NCBI RefSeq assembly: GCF_003219815.1
Contig: NZ_QJVD01000001.1
Coordinates: 186,001 to 250,000, forward strand
Direction of reading: 5' to 3'
Origin: Arthrobacter livingstonensis
GTDB lineage: Bacteria; Actinomycetota; Actinomycetes; Actinomycetales; Micrococcaceae
Length of the DNA: 64,000 bases
Under the pieces are notes generated by a model. The model was given only the letters and a program-made list of their open reading frames with translations. It made no database searches and was not told the DNA's origin. The stretch's first letter is position 1. Every line of letters begins with the position of its first letter. Below, one piece after another: positions 60,868-64,000 of the stretch. Both the position numbers and the translations under genes were made by a program.

Positions 60868-61595
60868 GGCTTGACCACGTAGCCGGCACCGCGGACGGTG
60901 TGGATCATCGGTTCCCGGTCCGCGTCGATCTTCTTGCGCAGGTAGGAGATGTACAACTCGACGATGTTGCTCTGGCCGCCGAAGTCGTAGTCCCACACCC
61001 GGTCCAGGATGCGGGTCTTGCTGAGGACGTGCCGGGGGTTTTCCATCAGGAATTGAAGAAGCTCAAACTCGGTGCTGGTGAGCGCAATTTCCGTCCCGGC
61101 GCGGGACACCTCGCGAGTGTCCCGATTGAGGACCAGATCGCCCACGGCCAACTCCGCCGAGTTGCTTGCGGTGACGCCGGCGCGCTGGACAATGCGGTGC
61201 AGGCGCAGTAGCACTTCCTCCATGCTGAACGGCTTGGTCACGTAGTCGTCTCCGCCCGCATGCAGGCCCGTGAGCCTGTCCGCCACGGCGTCCTTGGCGG
61301 TCAGAAACAACGCCGGGATTTCCGGGTAGATGGTGCGGAGGCGGCCAAGCAGCTCCACGCCGTCCATGCCGGGCATCATGACGTCAAGGACCACGACGTC
61401 GGGGTGGAAGGACCGGGCCGTTTTCAAGGCCGCCTGGCCGTCGTGTGCCACGGCAATCTCCCACCCCGCGAGTTCAAGCCCCATGCGCATCAGGTCTGCC
61501 AGCGACGGTTCATCGTCAACCACCAGCGCGCGGATGGGCTCCCCGCCCGGGCGGGTGAGCTTGTCTGGGCCGTTGGCATGGAAAGGAAGGGACAT
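60858..61595 (-). CDS. Response regulator, OmpR/PhoB type
   Basis: A 245-residue regulator. The receiver has Asp27-Asp28 and phospho-acceptor Asp71 in VVVLDVMMPGMDG, and Lys in YVTKPFS. The winged helix includes LTSTEFELLQFLMENPRHVL, SKTRILDRVWDYDFGG and VRGAGYVVK. First gene of the two-gene operon with the kinase. The nearby copper-linked genes may be its targets, but this is only positional. Confidence 0.95.
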   Translation of the reverse strand: MSLPFHANGPDKLTRPGGEPIRALVVDDEPSLADLMRMGLELAGWEIAVAHDGQAALKTARSFHPDVVVLDVMMPGMDGVELLGRLRTIYPEIPALFLTAKDAVADRLTGLHAGGDDYVTKPFSMEEVLLRLHRIVQRAGVTASNSAELAVGDLVLNRDTREVSRAGTEIALTSTEFELLQFLMENPRHVLSKTRILDRVWDYDFGGQSNIVELYISYLRKKIDADREPMIHTVRGAGYVVKPCT

Positions 61596-61726
61596 GCCTC
61601 AATTGTCGGGCGCGCGTCATGTTAGTGGCTGGATGTTAGCTGAATGTTTTCTGTGTCTTATGGTTGCGAAAGGCGCCGGCCGCAGGCCGGTCGCTTCATC
61701 GCTGGCTGACCTATAGGGGGACAACC

Positions 61727-62638
61727 GTGAAAGACAACTACGCGAGCTTGCCACGAAAGCCCAAATGGCAACCGCCAATATCATTTTGGGTCACAACCGC
61801 CATTTGTGCCTTGCTGTTGATTCTCATGGCGCTGGCGGGCGAATTCGGCATCTGGCTGGTCCTGTTCGCGCTCTTCGGGATCCTCAGTGCGCTGTATTCG
61901 CTGGTGTCCGGCCGCCGGTCCTGGCTGGGCCTGCCTCGCCGCAAGGCAGCGGGGGTGGCCGTAGGGGCCTCATTTGGGGTCTTGGTGCTGGGGGTTGTGG
62001 TCGCTGCAGCGGCCATGCCCGCTCTGCAAGAGGCCAGCCTGTCGGCATCAGATTCCACGACGACGACGGCGCCGGCAAGCCCGACGCCGAGTCCTTCATC
62101 GGAGACTGTCCTTCTCACCGCCTGCGACACAGCAGAAGACTCGGTGACGGAATCAGGCGCTGAATTGGTCTGCACCCCCGACGAAGACGGCATGTTGGTC
62201 TGGATGACGGCAGACAAGTCCAAGGTCCTGCTTGCGGACCGTGCCGCGGCGACGGCCAAAGCCGAGGCAGACAAGGTGGCAAGCAAGAAAGCATTGAACA
62301 ACAAGGTAATCGCCGCCCAGAAAGCGGCCGCCCAGGTTGCGGCCGCCCAGGTTGCGGCAGCGAAGGCCGCTGCCGACAAGGCAATTGCCAATCAAGCCAC
62401 TGCGGATCAGGCCGCGGCTGCCGAGGCGGCCCGCGTCGCCGTGGAGCAGGCCGTCCAGCAGCAGGCTCCCGTCCAGCAGGCTCCCGTTGCGCCGGTGGCC
62501 GAGGTTCCGGACGCGTCAGCCTACTATCCCAATTGTGCTGCAGCCCGGGCCGCCGGGGCTGCCCCGATGCATGCAGGCCAATCCGGCTACCGGCCGGGGC
62601 TGGACCGCGACAAGGACGGCATCGCCTGCGACAAGTAG
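61727..62638 (+). CDS. Excalibur calcium-binding-domain membrane protein
   Basis: A 303-residue protein. Three helices (FWVTTAICALLLILMALAGE, GIWLVLFALFGILSALYSLV, AVGASFGVLVLGVVVAAAAM), a Ser/Thr-rich linker, a DUF4190-like middle, an Ala/Lys/Gln coiled coil (AAQVAAAQVAAAKAAADKAI) and a C-terminal excalibur domain: YYPNCAAARAAGAAPMHAGQ then GYRPGLDRDKDGIACDK, whose DRDKDG loop binds calcium. The start is GTG at 61727, with AGGGGG 6 nt upstream. A terminator follows. Confidence 0.88.
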   Translation: MKDNYASLPRKPKWQPPISFWVTTAICALLLILMALAGEFGIWLVLFALFGILSALYSLVSGRRSWLGLPRRKAAGVAVGASFGVLVLGVVVAAAAMPALQEASLSASDSTTTTAPASPTPSPSSETVLLTACDTAEDSVTESGAELVCTPDEDGMLVWMTADKSKVLLADRAAATAKAEADKVASKKALNNKVIAAQKAAAQVAAAQVAAAKAAADKAIANQATADQAAAAEAARVAVEQAVQQQAPVQQAPVAPVAEVPDASAYYPNCAAARAAGAAPMHAGQSGYRPGLDRDKDGIACDK

Positions 62639-62666
62639 ACGCCCGGGCCGATTATGGTGCAAGGCA

Positions 62667-62709
62667 AAGGCCCCTGCTTCCCTTGTAAACAAAGGGAAGC
62701 AGGGGCCTT
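62667..62709 (+). terminator. Intrinsic terminator
   Basis: aaggcccctgcttccctt (62667-62684) pairs exactly with aagggaagcaggggcctt (62692-62709) around a 7-nt loop. It follows the excalibur gene by about 28 bp and sits next to the tRNA fragment. Confidence 0.85.
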
Positions 62710-62715
62710 GTGCAG

Positions 62716-62742
62716 TGGCGGTGACGGTGGGATTTGAACCCA
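62716..62742 (-). other. 3' end fragment of a tRNA-Ser gene, probable attachment site
   Basis: On the minus strand this reads the T-arm and acceptor end of a tRNA: TGGGTTCAAATCCCA, then CCGTCACCGCCA, including an encoded CCA. The acceptor strand matches tRNA-Ser genes that begin GGTGACG. The rest of the tRNA is missing: upstream sequence (towards 62790) is unrelated and gives no anticodon arm. Such fragments are the half-sites left when islands integrate at a tRNA 3' end. Not a functional tRNA. Confidence 0.8.
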
Positions 62743-62874
62743 TTGCGAGGGTCAAACGGAGTCAGGGTGTTGCATCAAAAGTCCCGGAAATGCAACGTTT
62801 TTGACCCGTTTACTTACAGGTATGCACGTGTGCTCGCAGGTACTCCTGCACCAAAATGCACCACAAAGGGACAC

Positions 62875-64000
62875 TTACGGACGGGAGTTGCTCTTACTGG
62901 AATTTAGATCGTCCTTAGTGAAGGACTGGCCAGGGAAGGACTCAGGAGTGGCAGCTTCCAGCAATCGATTGACCAAGGCGTGGACCGCCGGCCACGGCTC
63001 TGCCTCAGGGTCATGGTCCGGGGACGCGTTTGCGAGGAAGTCGCGTATCTTCTTCTGCACGGCGTCTTTGTCCTTCTTCGGCAGACTGCCCTGGTAAACG
63101 CCGATGGAGGCCTCTCGGCCAGACCATTCGACGCGTGCAGGATCACCGCTAGCTAGGCGGAGCTGCTCAAGGCCGAATTGAAACTCGATGGAGACGGCAC
63201 GTCCATTGACGTTCAGGTCCGAGTCGCCATTTGGACCGTACGTCGGGTAGTTGGCGCCGTAAGGCACGTCTGGCAGAAGAAAGTAGCGGTTGTTGGCTGG
63301 TCGGACCTTGGCATCAAGATTCTTGGCGGCGACTAGGCCGGCCGCGTCGTTGTCTAGGACTCCTACGACACGGTTGGTCACTCCCGCAGCAGCGAAACTG
63401 CGGAGCGTGCGGACTACCTGCGCGGCTCCCATTTCGGCTCCCGCATCTTTGTCAAAGAATCTGAACATATGACTCACGTGGGGAACGACTAGTTCAAGCG
63501 CGCGTTGCAAAAAACGCGCATCCGTTACACCTTCTGTCACGACGACGATCGGCCCACCGGAACTGACGCTGACCGCGAGTTCGTCAGCTGCCAATTGAGT
63601 GATGTTTTCGACGCTGTTGAAATACCCGGCGCTGTACAGATCGTGCAGATCAAGGCAGACTTCCACATCTGCAGGGGCGGACTCCAGCTGGAGCGCAAGG
63701 ATCGTGCGTCGATCGAATCCCGAGTCCATTAGGATATCGATGTATGTAGCGCACTTGCGATCCACGGGGCCGAGGCTTCTATACGGTTTCTCGTTCTCCC
63801 ACGCCGCTAGGCCCCTGTCTAGGATTTCACTCCGCGGAATAGTTTCGACCGCTTCGCCGTCCTTGTCGGCGACCTCAAGCGTGTCGCCCGGCTCGTCGTC
63901 CGCCAGCATTTCGTCGATGGCCAATGACAGCTCATGTCGACACGCGTTTGCAGTGAATCCCATCAGTGCAAGTCGAGCTCGGATTCGACTCACTCTTGCT
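62875..64000 (-). CDS. Toprim-domain protein, HEPN/Toprim-like, cut by the right edge
   Basis: At least 372 residues; the frame is open to the window edge and an internal GTG at 63993 is not a convincing start. The first part is helical (ALMGFTANACRHELSLAIDE). A Toprim domain follows: IVVVTEGVTDARFLQRALEL (catalytic Glu) and VVGVLDNDAAGLVAAKNLD (Asp pair). The layout resembles HEPN/Toprim-associated proteins, a group often found in anti-phage or island settings. It lies just past the tRNA-Ser fragment and is probably island-borne. The function is inferred only. Confidence 0.72.
   Translation of the reverse strand, partial: ARVSRIRARLALMGFTANACRHELSLAIDEMLADDEPGDTLEVADKDGEAVETIPRSEILDRGLAAWENEKPYRSLGPVDRKCATYIDILMDSGFDRRTILALQLESAPADVEVCLDLHDLYSAGYFNSVENITQLAADELAVSVSSGGPIVVVTEGVTDARFLQRALELVVPHVSHMFRFFDKDAGAEMGAAQVVRTLRSFAAAGVTNRVVGVLDNDAAGLVAAKNLDAKVRPANNRYFLLPDVPYGANYPTYGPNGDSDLNVNGRAVSIEFQFGLEQLRLASGDPARVEWSGREASIGVYQGSLPKKDKDAVQKKIRDFLANASPDHDPEAEPWPAVHALVNRLLEAATPESFPGQSFTKDDLNSSKSNSRP

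Noticed and set aside
62716-62742. Functional tRNA gene
   Set aside because: Only the T-arm and acceptor 3' strand are present; there is no anticodon arm or 5' acceptor strand.
43721-64000. Prophage
   Set aside because: No integrase, portal, terminase, capsid or lysis gene is recognisable in the window.

Overview
The window is high-GC DNA from an actinobacterium. The gene set (a queuosine-precursor transporter near tgt, an Asp23/Gls24-AmaP envelope-stress operon, a PEP carboxylase, an Lhr-Nei2 pair, a YcnI gene, NarL- and OmpR-type two-component systems) suggests an Arthrobacter-like member of the Micrococcaceae. No ribosomal RNA or species marker is present, so the genus is an inference. 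No complete tRNA, CRISPR array or prophage was seen.

0-27 kb is mostly core metabolism and housekeeping. It holds a truncated MDR oxidoreductase, a kynurenine-pathway pair (arylformamidase-like hydrolase and tryptophan 2,3-dioxygenase), an S33-type hydrolase, a MerR/GyrI regulator, a PUA/EVE-like protein fused to a degenerate HNH domain, a VUT-family transporter, a NarL-type two-component system, tgt, a DUF3311/MctP monocarboxylate symporter pair, a damaged Phd/RelE toxin-antitoxin locus, SRPBCC, Nudix and VOC proteins, a GH76 glycosidase, an SDR/acyl-CoA dehydrogenase pair and ppc. The spaces between these genes are rich in repeats: a 57-bp tandem array at 4.1-4.5 kb, REP-like hairpins at 5.4-5.6 kb, and perfect palindromes at 14.25 and 27.0 kb.

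27.6-32.1 kb is a tightly packed envelope-stress locus. It contains Asp23, a DUF2273-like protein, an Asp23-like protein, a DUF6286-like membrane protein, an AmaP-like anchor, CsbD, GlsB, an ECF sigma factor, a protein joining an anti-sigma zinc motif (HxxxCxxC) to an Asp23 domain, and a further small Asp23-like protein. I read it as one membrane-linked stress-sensing module. It is the strongest candidate here for an undescribed system.

32-43.5 kb carries an RluA-type pseudouridine synthase, an Fsr-like MFS exporter, nei2 and lhr. A precisely bounded two-gene IS (ISKra4-like, 9-bp target duplication) has landed just upstream of lhr.

43.5-56.6 kb is an accessory region with decayed gaps. It has a cupin pseudogene, three divergent regulator/enzyme pairs (SDR/XRE, YceI/MarR, MetAP/XRE), an ArsR-SRPBCC operon with a readable leaderless promoter and operator, an ABC exporter, and two direct copies of an 80-bp sequence bracketing 6.8 kb.

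56.8-62.6 kb returns to core-like genes: a DUF4232 lipoprotein, YcnI, a His/Met-rich membrane protein, an OmpR-type two-component system and an excalibur-domain protein. At 62.7 kb a fragment matching the 3' end of a tRNA-Ser gene marks a probable attachment site. Beyond it lies a Toprim-domain protein, resembling HEPN/Toprim proteins, running off the right edge, which looks like the start of an integrated island.
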